Of a stretch of 64,000 bases of DNA, positions 17,275 to 25,605 are shown in pieces. A model generated the notes under the pieces. It made no database searches. It was not told where the DNA came from and saw only the letters and a list, made by a program, of their open reading frames with translations. The stretch is from positions 1-64,000 of the forward strand of contig JBCCNL010000002.1 of assembly GCA_039025855.1 (NCBI GenBank), in the 5' to 3' direction. Source of the stretch: JBCCOW01 sp039025855 (lineage in GTDB: Bacteria > Planctomycetota > Phycisphaerae > Phycisphaerales > Phycisphaeraceae). The number at the start of each line of letters is the position of its first letter. Position 1 is the first letter of the stretch. Position numbers and translations under genes: made by a program.

Positions 17275-18716
17275 GGGCTGAGCCTTAGGGGCATGTTCGT
17301 AGGTTGCATCTCGGAGGCGTCGACGACAGCAACGGGTGTGACGCAGTGGTCGACGGCGTGGAAGCCCATGGGGCGATGGTTGCCGGAGTCACCGAGGCCA
17401 CCGAAGGGCAGCAGACCGCTGGCACCGGTAGTGGGGAGGTTGTGGTTGAGGAGGCCGGCGTGGGCGTCACGTTGGAAGATGCCGAAGGCCTCGGGATCAT
17501 CGGAGAGCAGGCTTGCGGCGAGCCCGAAGCGGGTGCGGTTGGCCTCTTCGATGGTGTCTTGGAGCGAGCGGGTTCGGATGACGCGGAGCAATGGACCGAA
17601 GATTTCGGCATCGTCGTACTCGGGGTCGTGCGGAACGCTGGTGGTGTCGAGAATGCCGGGGGACAGCAATGCGGTGCGGCCGTGAAGGGGCCGTGCTTCC
17701 AAGAGGGGCTTGGCACCCCGCGAGATCCACTGGGCTTGAGCATCGAGAACGCGCTGTGCGGCGGCCGCGTGGATAACCGGTCCCATGAAGGGCTCGGGTT
17801 TGACTTCGGGCGGGCCGACGCGCAGGCTGCGGGTGAGCTCGAGCAGCGTTTCGAGGATGCGGTCAGCTTCCGTGTCGTCGGTGAAGATGAGTCGGCGGGC
17901 GCAGGTGCAGCGTTGGCCGGCGGTGACGAAGGCGGAGACGGCGATGAGTTCGGCCGCACGCTGCGGGTCGTCAACACGGTGAGCGACGATGGGGTTGTTG
18001 CCACCCATCTCGAGCGCGAGCAGGACGTCGGGTCGGCCGGCAAGGGCGCGGTGGATAGCGCGGCCGGCGGTGTCGCTGCCGGTGAAGAACAGCGCGTTGA
18101 TGTGGGCATCGACGAGAGCTTGCCCGGTGTTGTGGTCGCCGTGGATGACTTGGAGGACATCACGGGGCAGGCCGGCGTCGGCCCAGCAGGTCGCGAGGAG
18201 GTCGGCGGTGCCGGGGGTGAATTCGCTGGGCTTGAAGACGACGGCGTTGCCGGCGAGGAGCGCGGGAACGATCTGGCCGTTGGGCAGGTGAGCGGGGAAG
18301 TTGAACGGGCCGAGCACGGCGACCACGCCGAGCGGTCGGTATGCGGTCTGGCCGGTAGCGGTGCCGACAAGGATCGGGTTAGCAGCGAGGCGGGTGTCGT
18401 GTGCTTTGACCATGGCATCGACCTTGGCGGGGATGAGCTTGGCTTCGCCCGTGGATTCCCAGCGGGGCTTGCCGGTCTCTTCGGTGATGCGTTGGGCGAG
18501 CTGCGGGAGGCGCTCACGGGCGAGGTCGGCGAAGCGTTGGGCAACGGCGAGGCGATCGGTATGCGAGCGGCGGGACCAGTCACGTTGGGCGACGCGAGCG
18601 CGTTCAACGACGCGAGGGACTTCGTCGGGTGGGGTGACAGGAGCCTCGAATACGACACGCCCGGTGAAGGGTTCGCGCGATTGCACAAGGGCTTGGGTGG
18701 GAGCAACGGTGGTCAT
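17271..18716 (-). CDS. astD: N-succinylglutamate 5-semialdehyde dehydrogenase
   Basis: A 481-residue aldehyde dehydrogenase. SGSDTAGRAIHRALAGRP, LALEMGGNNPIVA (catalytic general base Glu) and AGQRCTCARRL (catalytic Cys) are the AstD versions of the ALDH motifs. It oxidises succinylglutamate semialdehyde to succinylglutamate with NAD. The start ATG 18716 overlaps the astA stop by 4 nt; the frame is open further upstream but lies inside astA. The aldehyde dehydrogenase in this context, between astA and astB, is unambiguous. Confidence 0.95.
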   Translation of the reverse strand: MTTVAPTQALVQSREPFTGRVVFEAPVTPPDEVPRVVERARVAQRDWSRRSHTDRLAVAQRFADLARERLPQLAQRITEETGKPRWESTGEAKLIPAKVDAMVKAHDTRLAANPILVGTATGQTAYRPLGVVAVLGPFNFPAHLPNGQIVPALLAGNAVVFKPSEFTPGTADLLATCWADAGLPRDVLQVIHGDHNTGQALVDAHINALFFTGSDTAGRAIHRALAGRPDVLLALEMGGNNPIVAHRVDDPQRAAELIAVSAFVTAGQRCTCARRLIFTDDTEADRILETLLELTRSLRVGPPEVKPEPFMGPVIHAAAAQRVLDAQAQWISRGAKPLLEARPLHGRTALLSPGILDTTSVPHDPEYDDAEIFGPLLRVIRTRSLQDTIEEANRTRFGLAASLLSDDPEAFGIFQRDAHAGLLNHNLPTTGASGLLPFGGLGDSGNHRPMGFHAVDHCVTPVAVVDASEMQPTNMPLRLSP

Positions 18717-19768
18717 GGCAGGCTCGGTTGGGTGGTGGCACGAGTACGGGTGGGTGCCGGCACCGCAGAATTCGCAAGCGGGGAAACAAGCACCGCGTCC
18801 CCGGCATCGAGTCGGAGGTACTCGGCGTCGGTGGGTGGTAGTTGGACGGTCTGCGCGGTGGTGACGTACGGGCCGGCGAGGCAGCGGAAGCCGTCGTGGT
18901 CGGTGGCCACACACTGCGGGCCGATGCTCCTGCGCGGGGTGGTGTCGGTGAATTCGACGTGGAGCGGGCGGGCTTGGCGTACGGTGCGGATGGCGTCGCG
19001 GTCGCAGCGGTAGCAGGGCCCGGCGTCGAAGATGTCGACCATGTTGGCGGGGTGGAAGCCTTCGGCTTCGAGCAGGCTAAGAGCGCCCTGCGACTCGGGG
19101 TGGACCTTGCCGATGACGCGTTGGGCGGCGGGCGGCAGGAGCTTGGTGCTGATGGGGGTGTCGGGGAGGAGCTCGGCGATGAAACGTTTATCGCGGTACG
19201 AGAGTTCGTCGGCCTGGGGGTAGGCGAGTCCGAAGAAGTGACGCCCGACGGCTTCCCAGAACGGCGAGTGGCCGTGGGAGTCGACGACCCCGCGGAGCTC
19301 GGCGATGACTTGGTTGGAGAAGTGCTGCGGGCGGAGTGCGAGGAGCATGAAGCGGCTGAGGGAGAGGGCTCGGCCGCGTCCCTGACCGCGGTGATTGGAG
19401 TCAAGGAAGAGGGTGCCGACCTCGGTGGGCCCGTTGAAGTCCTGGTGGAGGTGGAGGGTGGTGAGGTCGTGCCGGATGCCGAGGGTCTTGCTTTGGCGGA
19501 CGGCGTGTTCGACGCGGTAGGCGTAGAAGGGCAGCGCTTGGTCGGCGTCGCCAACGCGGGTGACGAGGCCGGCGGTACCGACGAGCTGACCCGTCGGGGT
19601 GTAGTGCATGACCAGGAGCGGGGCGTCGCCGGCTTGGGACTCGGCGAGGCGTTTGTCGATGCGGTCGCGGTCCGGCGTAAGGGTGGTGAACCCGAAGCCG
19701 GTGAGCTTCGCGAGCTGGACGAGCGCGGGGGCGTCGTTCGGGTTGGACTCACGGATCACGTATTTCAT
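18713..19768 (-). CDS. astA: Arginine N-succinyltransferase
   Basis: A 351-residue GNAT-fold enzyme of usual AstA length. Diagnostic segments are GTLFLDSNHRGQGRGRALSL (the acyl-CoA loop), SPFWEAVGRHFF, YRDKRFIAELLPDTPI and NMVDIFDAGPCYRCD near the C-terminus. It transfers succinate from succinyl-CoA to the alpha-amino group of arginine, committing arginine to ammonia-releasing catabolism in the cytoplasm. Both ends overlap the neighbouring genes by 4 nt. Only one astA copy is present, as opposed to the paired aru genes of pseudomonads. Confidence 0.96.
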   Translation of the reverse strand: MKYVIRESNPNDAPALVQLAKLTGFGFTTLTPDRDRIDKRLAESQAGDAPLLVMHYTPTGQLVGTAGLVTRVGDADQALPFYAYRVEHAVRQSKTLGIRHDLTTLHLHQDFNGPTEVGTLFLDSNHRGQGRGRALSLSRFMLLALRPQHFSNQVIAELRGVVDSHGHSPFWEAVGRHFFGLAYPQADELSYRDKRFIAELLPDTPISTKLLPPAAQRVIGKVHPESQGALSLLEAEGFHPANMVDIFDAGPCYRCDRDAIRTVRQARPLHVEFTDTTPRRSIGPQCVATDHDGFRCLAGPYVTTAQTVQLPPTDAEYLRLDAGDAVLVSPLANSAVPAPTRTRATTQPSLP

Positions 19769-21228
19769 TGCGGGTCCTTGGCGTGTTGCTGGGCCACGTC
19801 GTCGAAGGCTTGGCGGAGCAGGTCGGCGACTGCGTCGATGTCATGGTCCGTCAGCACAGGAACAGGGGGCAGGAATCGCAGGCGAGTGGGTTGGGATTGA
19901 GGGTCGGACCCGCCGCCGGCAAGGAAGGCGATGACGCCGAGCTCGAAGAGCCGGTGCAGGAGGGCGCGGACTCTGGTGGGGTCACCACCGAAGGGCGTGC
20001 AAGCGATCATGCCGCCAAGCCCGAAGGGGCCTTCGAGGCGGTCGGGGTGGTCACGGTGGATGGCTTGGAAGTGTTCGACGAAGCGGCTGTGGACCTGGGC
20101 AATGCGGCCGCGGTCGCCGTAGAGATCGCCTTGGGCGAGCTGGCGAAGTGTGTACCGGGCGGCAGCGATCGCGGTGGCGCTGGCGGTGAAGGTCTGGCTG
20201 AGGAGGCCGGGCTTTGGTTTGTAGTCGGGCTTGAAGAGTGTCGCGCAGACCTGGGAGAGCTTGCCGATGGTGACGAGATCGACGAGATCGCTGAGCCCGA
20301 AGTGTTGGAAGGCGAAGGGCTGGAGGGTTCGGCCGAAGGTTTGGATCTCATCGACCATGACGGCGAGGCCGTGGTCTTTGGCCTCTTGCATGAGGGCGCG
20401 GAGGTGTTGGGCGGTGGCGGGGTAGAAACCGCCTTCGCCGGCGACCAGTTCGAGCTTGAGGACAGCGTGCTGACCCGGGTAACGGCGGAGCAGACGCCGC
20501 ATGGTGCTCAGCGCGTGGGGCGTGTCGGCGTCGGGGTCGTCGGCGCGGAAGCCCGGGAGGTAGTCGACCTCGAGGGTCTGGGGCAGGCCCTGGCGGTAGG
20601 CGGGCTTGTCGGTGATCTGGGAGAGAGCGAGCGTGCGTCCGCAGAAGCAGCGGGAAAGGGTGAGGACGCGGGCGGCGGGCTGGTGGCGTTGGAAAGCAAG
20701 CTTGAGGGCATTCTCGTTGGCCATCGCACCGCTGGAGGTCAGGAAGGCGTGGGCGAACGATACTTCGGGCTGGTCCTTGTTGGCCAGTCTTAGAAGCTGT
20801 TCGACGAGGTGGGCGGCGTCGGTGTTCTGCTGGAGGTTGCCCTGCATGACGGTGTCGGCGAGGGCGGCGTGGAGGCAGGCCCGTGTGAGGCCGAGGTGGG
20901 AATGACCAAAGAAGTGGACACCGATGCCGGTGATGAGGTCGTACTTGACCGAGCCGTCATCGAGCTCAACGAGCGGGCCACGGCCGAGCCCTGAGCCGAG
21001 GTAGGGGTAGAAGAGGTTGCCACCGCGGGCTTGGCCGAAGCGTTGAAGGGTGTGTTGGTAGGAGGCGGACCGTCCGGGCAATGGCGGGCGTGGCCCGGTC
21101 AGGGCTTGAGCGGCGTCGTGCTGCGCAGCGAGGAGCTGCGCGTGTGCGGCGGCGATGCGTGGGTCGTCGGCGAGGCGCTGGGCAGCGGTCATGTGTGTGT
21201 CGATTCCGGGTGAAGTCAGAGCAGTCAT
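19765..21228 (-). CDS. Class III aminotransferase in AstC position (succinylornithine transaminase-like)
   Basis: A 487-residue PLP enzyme. Family motifs are LTSSGAMANENALKLAF, VMVDEIQTFGRT (Asp contacting the PLP nitrogen) and TIGKLSQVCAT, where the Lys is the probable Schiff-base residue. The last motif and the length are closer to lysine epsilon-aminotransferases (FGKKTQVCG) than to Escherichia-type AstC, which is about 400 residues. Operon position between the M20 hydrolase and astA argues that it transaminates succinylornithine to the semialdehyde, but lysine or another omega-amino acid is possible. The ATG at 21228 overlaps the upstream stop (TGATG); a GTG at 21231 is the alternative. 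Confidence 0.85.
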   Translation of the reverse strand: MTALTSPGIDTHMTAAQRLADDPRIAAAHAQLLAAQHDAAQALTGPRPPLPGRSASYQHTLQRFGQARGGNLFYPYLGSGLGRGPLVELDDGSVKYDLITGIGVHFFGHSHLGLTRACLHAALADTVMQGNLQQNTDAAHLVEQLLRLANKDQPEVSFAHAFLTSSGAMANENALKLAFQRHQPAARVLTLSRCFCGRTLALSQITDKPAYRQGLPQTLEVDYLPGFRADDPDADTPHALSTMRRLLRRYPGQHAVLKLELVAGEGGFYPATAQHLRALMQEAKDHGLAVMVDEIQTFGRTLQPFAFQHFGLSDLVDLVTIGKLSQVCATLFKPDYKPKPGLLSQTFTASATAIAAARYTLRQLAQGDLYGDRGRIAQVHSRFVEHFQAIHRDHPDRLEGPFGLGGMIACTPFGGDPTRVRALLHRLFELGVIAFLAGGGSDPQSQPTRLRFLPPVPVLTDHDIDAVADLLRQAFDDVAQQHAKDPQ

Positions 21229-22508
21229 CACGCGTTCTCCGTGGAGGGGATGCGGGGAAGGGGTTGTTCGAGGTGGGCAAGGCGGAGCAGGAGCTGGGCG
21301 GTGAGCTGGGCGCGTTCGGCGAGGCTGTCGATGAGGAGGTATTCATCGGGGCTGTGGATGGCACCGCCGCGTGGGCCGAGGGTGTCGAGGGTGGGCAGTC
21401 CGAAGCCGGCGAGTTTGTTACCGTCGCAGACGCCGCCTGAGGGTTGGGTGTCGAGTTGGAGGCCGACGGATTGGCCGGCTTGCTGGGCGATGCGGATGAG
21501 TTGATCGGTGGCGGGGTCGCGGGGTTTGGGCGGGTTCTGGAAGTGGCCGTGGAGTTGGATGTCAACGCTAAAGCGTTCGCGAGTGGATCGGATTAGGCAA
21601 TCTATAGATTTGGTGACTTGTTGTTGGAGGCTTTGATGATCGACGCGGATGTTGAATCGGCCGAGCGCGAAGTGGGGGACGACATTGACCGGGCCGCCGC
21701 CGATGAGTTGCCCGAGGTTGCAGCGGACACGTCGGTCGTCGGTGGTGAGGCGATCGAACTGGGTGAAGAGGTGGCAGAGAGCGGCGACGGCGTTTCGGCC
21801 GAGGTCGAAGTCTCGGCCGGCGTGGGCAGCCTTGCCTTGGACGACGACGGTGTAGTTGGCGGAGCCTGGGCGGGCGTCGATGAGGTTGCCGTTGGGGAGC
21901 GTCGGTTCGTAGACGAGGCCGGCCATGGTGTGCTGGGCGGACTCGCGGAGGAGGCCGAGCGAGGATTCGGAACCAACCTCTTCGTCAGTGGTGAGCAGGA
22001 CTTCCCAGCCGAGTCGGTCGGCGTCGGGATGTTGCTCGAAGAGGTCGAGGCCAGCGAGGAGGACGAGGAGGCCGCCCTTGGCGTCGGCGACGCCGGGCCC
22101 GTGGAGCGTGTTGGCGTCGGGGCGTTCAACAGTTTGGAAGGGGTGGTCGGCGGAGTAGACCGTGTCGAGGTGGATGTTGAGCAGGACGCGTCGGGGATGG
22201 TCGGGGCGTCGCAGCGCACGGACGGCGGCGGGGACGGGTTCGGTGGTGGCTTGCCCGTCGTCCTGGATGACGGTGCGAGGCGGGACGGGGACACGGGTGA
22301 CGGTGTCGGCGAGTGGTTGGAGGAGGGCAACCGCTTGCTGGGCGACGCATTCGATGCCGGCGGCGTGGTGGCTGCCGCTGTTGATCTCGGCGAGCTCGAC
22401 CAGGGTGTCTGCGAGCCGTTGGTTGAGAGCGGCGGCTTCAGGGACGGTGAGCCGGCAGGCGGCATCGGCCTGCGGGCCGTGCGGGGGTTGGCGGTGGGTC
22501 AGGGGCAT
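21228..22508 (-). CDS. M20-family amidohydrolase, candidate succinylglutamate desuccinylase replacement
   Basis: A 426-residue cytoplasmic metallohydrolase of the ArgE/DapE/CPG2 group. Zinc-binding motifs are NIHLDTVY (His and Asp), GPGVADAKGG (bridging Asp), LLTTDEEVGS (general base and ligand Glu pair), VYEPTLPNG and the C-terminal GAIHSPDEY (His). The lid domain is present (VQGKAAHAG, NVVPHFALGRFNIRVD). It is the first gene of the AST operon, where the last pathway step, splitting succinylglutamate into succinate and glutamate, has no AstE-type M14 enzyme. N-acyl amino acid hydrolysis is the usual activity of this M20 group, so it probably fills that step. The ATG follows directly after a terminator T-tract. 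Confidence 0.85.
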   Translation of the reverse strand: MPLTHRQPPHGPQADAACRLTVPEAAALNQRLADTLVELAEINSGSHHAAGIECVAQQAVALLQPLADTVTRVPVPPRTVIQDDGQATTEPVPAAVRALRRPDHPRRVLLNIHLDTVYSADHPFQTVERPDANTLHGPGVADAKGGLLVLLAGLDLFEQHPDADRLGWEVLLTTDEEVGSESSLGLLRESAQHTMAGLVYEPTLPNGNLIDARPGSANYTVVVQGKAAHAGRDFDLGRNAVAALCHLFTQFDRLTTDDRRVRCNLGQLIGGGPVNVVPHFALGRFNIRVDHQSLQQQVTKSIDCLIRSTRERFSVDIQLHGHFQNPPKPRDPATDQLIRIAQQAGQSVGLQLDTQPSGGVCDGNKLAGFGLPTLDTLGPRGGAIHSPDEYLLIDSLAERAQLTAQLLLRLAHLEQPLPRIPSTENA

Positions 22509-22541
22509 AAAAAAACACGCTCGGTCTTTCGACCGGGCGTG
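22509..22541 (-). terminator. Strong rho-independent terminator abutting the AST operon start codon
   Basis: On the minus strand an 11-bp stem (CACGCCCGGTC with GACCGAGCGTG, one G-T pair) closes a GAAA tetraloop and is followed by seven T. The next three bases are the ATG of the M20 gene. It can end transcripts of the PEP-CTERM gene at 22655-23494, but it also precedes the whole AST operon, so it may act as an attenuator. Confidence 0.85.
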
Positions 22542-22654
22542 CGGGGGGCGTAGGGATGTTTGGGGCTCCGCGGTGGGCGGAGGACGTCGGTCGAGCGGGG
22601 TATGCTCACCGGCGAGGCCGGATCTTTTTGCCGACGGATGTTTCTACGAGCCGG

Positions 22655-23494
22655 TCAGGCGCGGCGGTTCGGGCGGCGGCGGACGAGGAGCCCGAGGCCG
22701 GCGGCGAACAGCAGCGCAGACGCGGGTTCGGGGATGACCGAGGAGCTCACGGAGAAGTTGTCGAAGACGATCGAGGATGCGGGCCCTGCGTTGTTTCGGT
22801 CGATGGCGAGGCCGAAGAATTCACCGGTTGGCGGTCCCGGGACGTCTGTGTAGAGGATCGAACCGGATTCGACCAAAGACGGGTTATTGAGATCGGTCAA
22901 CGTGAAGTCGAAGAGGATCTCATCGACGAGGATCGTGGCCACGACCTCAAGGTTGTAGGACGATTGATCGAGGGCATCGGTAATGTTTGTGAACGGAGAG
23001 GCGGTTCCGAAGATGAACTGATTGTTCTCGAACACATCAAATTCGGGGGCGGCCCCGACGCCGCCGGGTTCGGAGATGAAGGCGACATAGGCTTCGGGAT
23101 TGCCGTTAGTCTTGATCACAGGTTCCTGTCCGAAGAGCACGAAGCCGATGCGTGTGGTGGCGGTGTTGCCATCAGTGAGGGTGAAGTCGGTGCTGACACG
23201 GACTTGTGTATTGACCGTCGACGGGACACCGTCGACTTCGACGAAGGTGTAAGCCGTGGCCCCACTGGTCAGCGAAACGTCAAGCGTCCCATCGACGGTG
23301 TTAGGCGTGAAGGTGTAGGCATTGTCGGGCTCGGGCGTGAAGACATCGAAGTCGAAGCCATCGACGGGGTCAGAGAACGTCTCGGTAAACGGGGCGGTGT
23401 TTGCGGCGTGCGCGGCACCGTCGGTAAGGAAGACCGGGATGGCAGTCGCGGTCAGCAGTGCGGTCGTGAAGGCGGGTGCGTGTTGAATCTTCAT
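22655..23494 (-). CDS. PEP-CTERM sorting domain protein
   Basis: A 279-residue exported protein. ATG 23494 is preceded by AAGGAGA at about 9 nt, and the frame upstream lacks a signal. The signal peptide is MKIQHAPAFTTALLTATAIP...GAAHA. The body is a beta-sandwich typical of laminin-G/concanavalin-like domains (FTETFSDPVDGFDFDVF opening, SSIVFDNFSVSS near the end). The tail is SVIPEPASALLFA, a hydrophobic helix and RRRPNRRA. It lies upstream of the AST operon on the same strand but is separated from it by a strong terminator. Its function beyond surface sorting is unknown. Confidence 0.87.
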   Translation of the reverse strand: MKIQHAPAFTTALLTATAIPVFLTDGAAHAANTAPFTETFSDPVDGFDFDVFTPEPDNAYTFTPNTVDGTLDVSLTSGATAYTFVEVDGVPSTVNTQVRVSTDFTLTDGNTATTRIGFVLFGQEPVIKTNGNPEAYVAFISEPGGVGAAPEFDVFENNQFIFGTASPFTNITDALDQSSYNLEVVATILVDEILFDFTLTDLNNPSLVESGSILYTDVPGPPTGEFFGLAIDRNNAGPASSIVFDNFSVSSSVIPEPASALLFAAGLGLLVRRRPNRRA

Positions 23495-24117
23495 GGATGA
23501 TTTCTCCTTGGGTCGGGGTGCAGTGTTGAGCAGGTGTTTGAACGATGGCATGCATCAAACGTCCGGGCGATCTGCGGTAAGCAGATGCGGCACATCAGGT
23601 GCCCACTGGGTAGGCTAAAACTGTGGGAAGCCAAGAGTTGAACTGCGGCATGGCCAAAGCGCGGCTTGGTCAACGTCGTTTGACGTTTGACAGAAAGGGA
23701 GGAAATCTCGTTGCACCCTCCGCGATGTGCCAACTCTCGGAAGTGATCACCCGCAGAACGCGGGATCTTTTCTTGTGTCGCAGGACGCGACAGTGCGAAA
23801 ATACCCGGATCGCGTCGCGTGTCAAGACACAAACTGGGCAGTCGGCCAAAATACCGGCCGAAAACAAGGCATTGCAAATTGTCCTTGACGGATCATTCGG
23901 CAATGGATAGTTTCGAGTGAGCACTGCGTTTGACGGCTGTAAACACAGGCCGTTCCACAACGCTTGATTGCTCCCTCCAGAAAAGATGGCTCACCCACTC
24001 TGGGTTTGAGCCTGATCGAACGCATCTCTCGGTTGAAGACTGCGGTCTGTTCGTGAAGTGTTGGACCCGCGGGCTTCCCTAGCCCCCGACCGGGAGCGGT
24101 CGTCGGCCTGACCCGTC
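23495..24117. other. Long non-coding divergent region with several hairpins
   Basis: This 623-bp stretch separates the minus-strand PEP-CTERM gene from the plus-strand peptidase operon. No credible protein was found. It contains a hairpin CCCGC-AGAAC-GCGGG followed by ATCTTTTCTT (23750-23774, terminator-like on the plus strand), a TGTCGC/GCGACA hairpin just after it, a CGGCC/GGCCG hairpin near 23842-23861, and a TTGACG box at about 23884 that could serve the plus-strand operon. It is less GC-rich than the flanking genes. A structured leader RNA is possible but no known riboswitch class was matched. Confidence 0.4.
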
Positions 24118-25605
24118 GTGAGATGCAATCCCAAACATGAAATGCCCCGCCGCCCGAGACGCCCACCGCGTCGTCGGCCGCCGGGCGATACGACTTCCAC
24201 CCTTACGGATTGGCCCGCCTTGACCCGACCCCCTTCCACGACAACCGTTGACGCCGCGGGCGGCAGGACCGCGCCGGCTCCTGCGTCAAAACTGCCTCCG
24301 CTGAACGGTCCGGTGGTGGTCACGGGCGGCTCGGCCACGCCGAGTCCTTCGGCCAGTGGACAGACTTTCCCGGAGACATGGATCGAGACGGCGCTCCGGC
24401 TGCTCGCTGAGCCGACGGCCCCCTTCCACGAGCAGAACGTCATCGCGGCGGTGCTTGCCGAGGCGGACCGATTAGGTCTGGAGTCCCGAGTGGATCGTTT
24501 CGGGAACGTGCTGGTGGAGCTGAATGCCGCTGAGGCGTCGGGCCGGGCGTTGCCGTTGCTTATCACGGCTCATATGGATCACCCAGGGTTTTGGGCGCAG
24601 CGGATGCTTGGCCCGGGTCGCCTGCTCGCGTCGTGGGTGGGGCGTGTGCCGCGCGGGCTCTTCGAAGGCGCCTCGGTGCGGTTTTACTGTGGCGGTGGGA
24701 CGAGCACGCAGTTGCCTCTGCCGCATGGGGATAGCGGCGGCGCGGCGGAGGCCGGGTTTGCGCTGGCGGGCACGCCGGTGGAAGGCCGGGTGCGTGAGGT
24801 CCAGGCTTACGAAGGCGAGGGGGATTGGGCACGCGTGGAGCTTGAGGTCGAGGGTGAGGTGCAGCCCGGATCGATCGGCCAGTGGTCGCTGCCGCCGGCC
24901 GAGCTGGACGGGGACTTCTTACGAGCGACCGCGGTGGACGACGTGGCGGGTGTGGCGTCGTTGCTCTGTGTGATGCAGGCTTTTGCAGCGGCGCAGCGGA
25001 GCGGGGGAGCGTTGCCGGAGCGTCGGGTGACCCTGTTGTTCACCCGCGCGGAGGAGGCGGGGTTTGTGGGGTGCACCGAGTTCTGCCGGGAGCGCGTCGC
25101 ACAGGGGTTGGCGGGCACGGCGCAGGTCGTCGGGGTGGAGATGTCGATGGCGTCGGCGGACGCGCCGCTGGGTGAGGGCGTGGTGGTGCGGGTCGGTGAT
25201 CGGCGGAATGTCTTTGACCCGGCAACGACGGACCATCTGACCCGGGTGGCCCAACAGCTCGCGGAATCGGTGCCCGGGTTTGCCTACCAGCGCAAGCTGA
25301 TGAGCGGCGGCACGTGCGAGTCGTCGGTCTTCCAGCGGTACCTCGGCCGATCGGGTGCGGTCTGCCTGCCGTTGGCGAACTATCACAACCACCATGCGGG
25401 CACGCGGCCGGGCGGGCTGGAGCGGGAGGCGATCCATCGACAGGACTTTGTCGGCCTGGTCCGGCTGTTGATCGCGTTGACGCTCGAAAGCCCGTCGGCC
25501 GACGACGCGGCGGGCACGGATACGGCGTGGTTCGAAGACCTGTCGGACCGTCAGGCCGGCCTGCTGTTCGATGCGGCGGGCGATCCGGAAGGGAGGCCCC
25601 TGTGA
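24118..25605 (+). CDS. M20/M42-type co-catalytic zinc metallopeptidase (copy 1)
   Basis: A 495-residue protein whose enzyme domain starts near residue 85; the first 80 residues are Pro/Arg-rich and low in complexity, so the true start (24118 or ATG 24142) is uncertain. Metal-binding motifs of the clan MH type are visible: ITAHMDHPGF (His152, Asp154), TAVDDVAGVASL (bridging Asp), LFTRAEEAGFVG (Glu pair), VGVEMSMAS and LANYHNHHAG (C-terminal His). A paralogue with the same motifs lies at 29462-30817. The family includes broad aminopeptidases and dipeptidases. Its stop overlaps the GTG of the cyanophycinase-like gene (GTGA), so it probably acts on the same peptide pool, perhaps hydrolysing Asp-Arg dipeptides. 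No signal peptide is recognised. Confidence 0.8.
   Translation: MRCNPKHEMPRRPRRPPRRRPPGDTTSTLTDWPALTRPPSTTTVDAAGGRTAPAPASKLPPLNGPVVVTGGSATPSPSASGQTFPETWIETALRLLAEPTAPFHEQNVIAAVLAEADRLGLESRVDRFGNVLVELNAAEASGRALPLLITAHMDHPGFWAQRMLGPGRLLASWVGRVPRGLFEGASVRFYCGGGTSTQLPLPHGDSGGAAEAGFALAGTPVEGRVREVQAYEGEGDWARVELEVEGEVQPGSIGQWSLPPAELDGDFLRATAVDDVAGVASLLCVMQAFAAAQRSGGALPERRVTLLFTRAEEAGFVGCTEFCRERVAQGLAGTAQVVGVEMSMASADAPLGEGVVVRVGDRRNVFDPATTDHLTRVAQQLAESVPGFAYQRKLMSGGTCESSVFQRYLGRSGAVCLPLANYHNHHAGTRPGGLEREAIHRQDFVGLVRLLIALTLESPSADDAAGTDTAWFEDLSDRQAGLLFDAAGDPEGRPL

Noticed and set aside
23600..23660. Possible cobalamin or c-di-GMP riboswitch
   Set aside because: Fragments such as GGTGCC and GGGAAGCC recall these RNAs, but the conserved B12 box and the full core of either class are missing, and no matching target gene follows.
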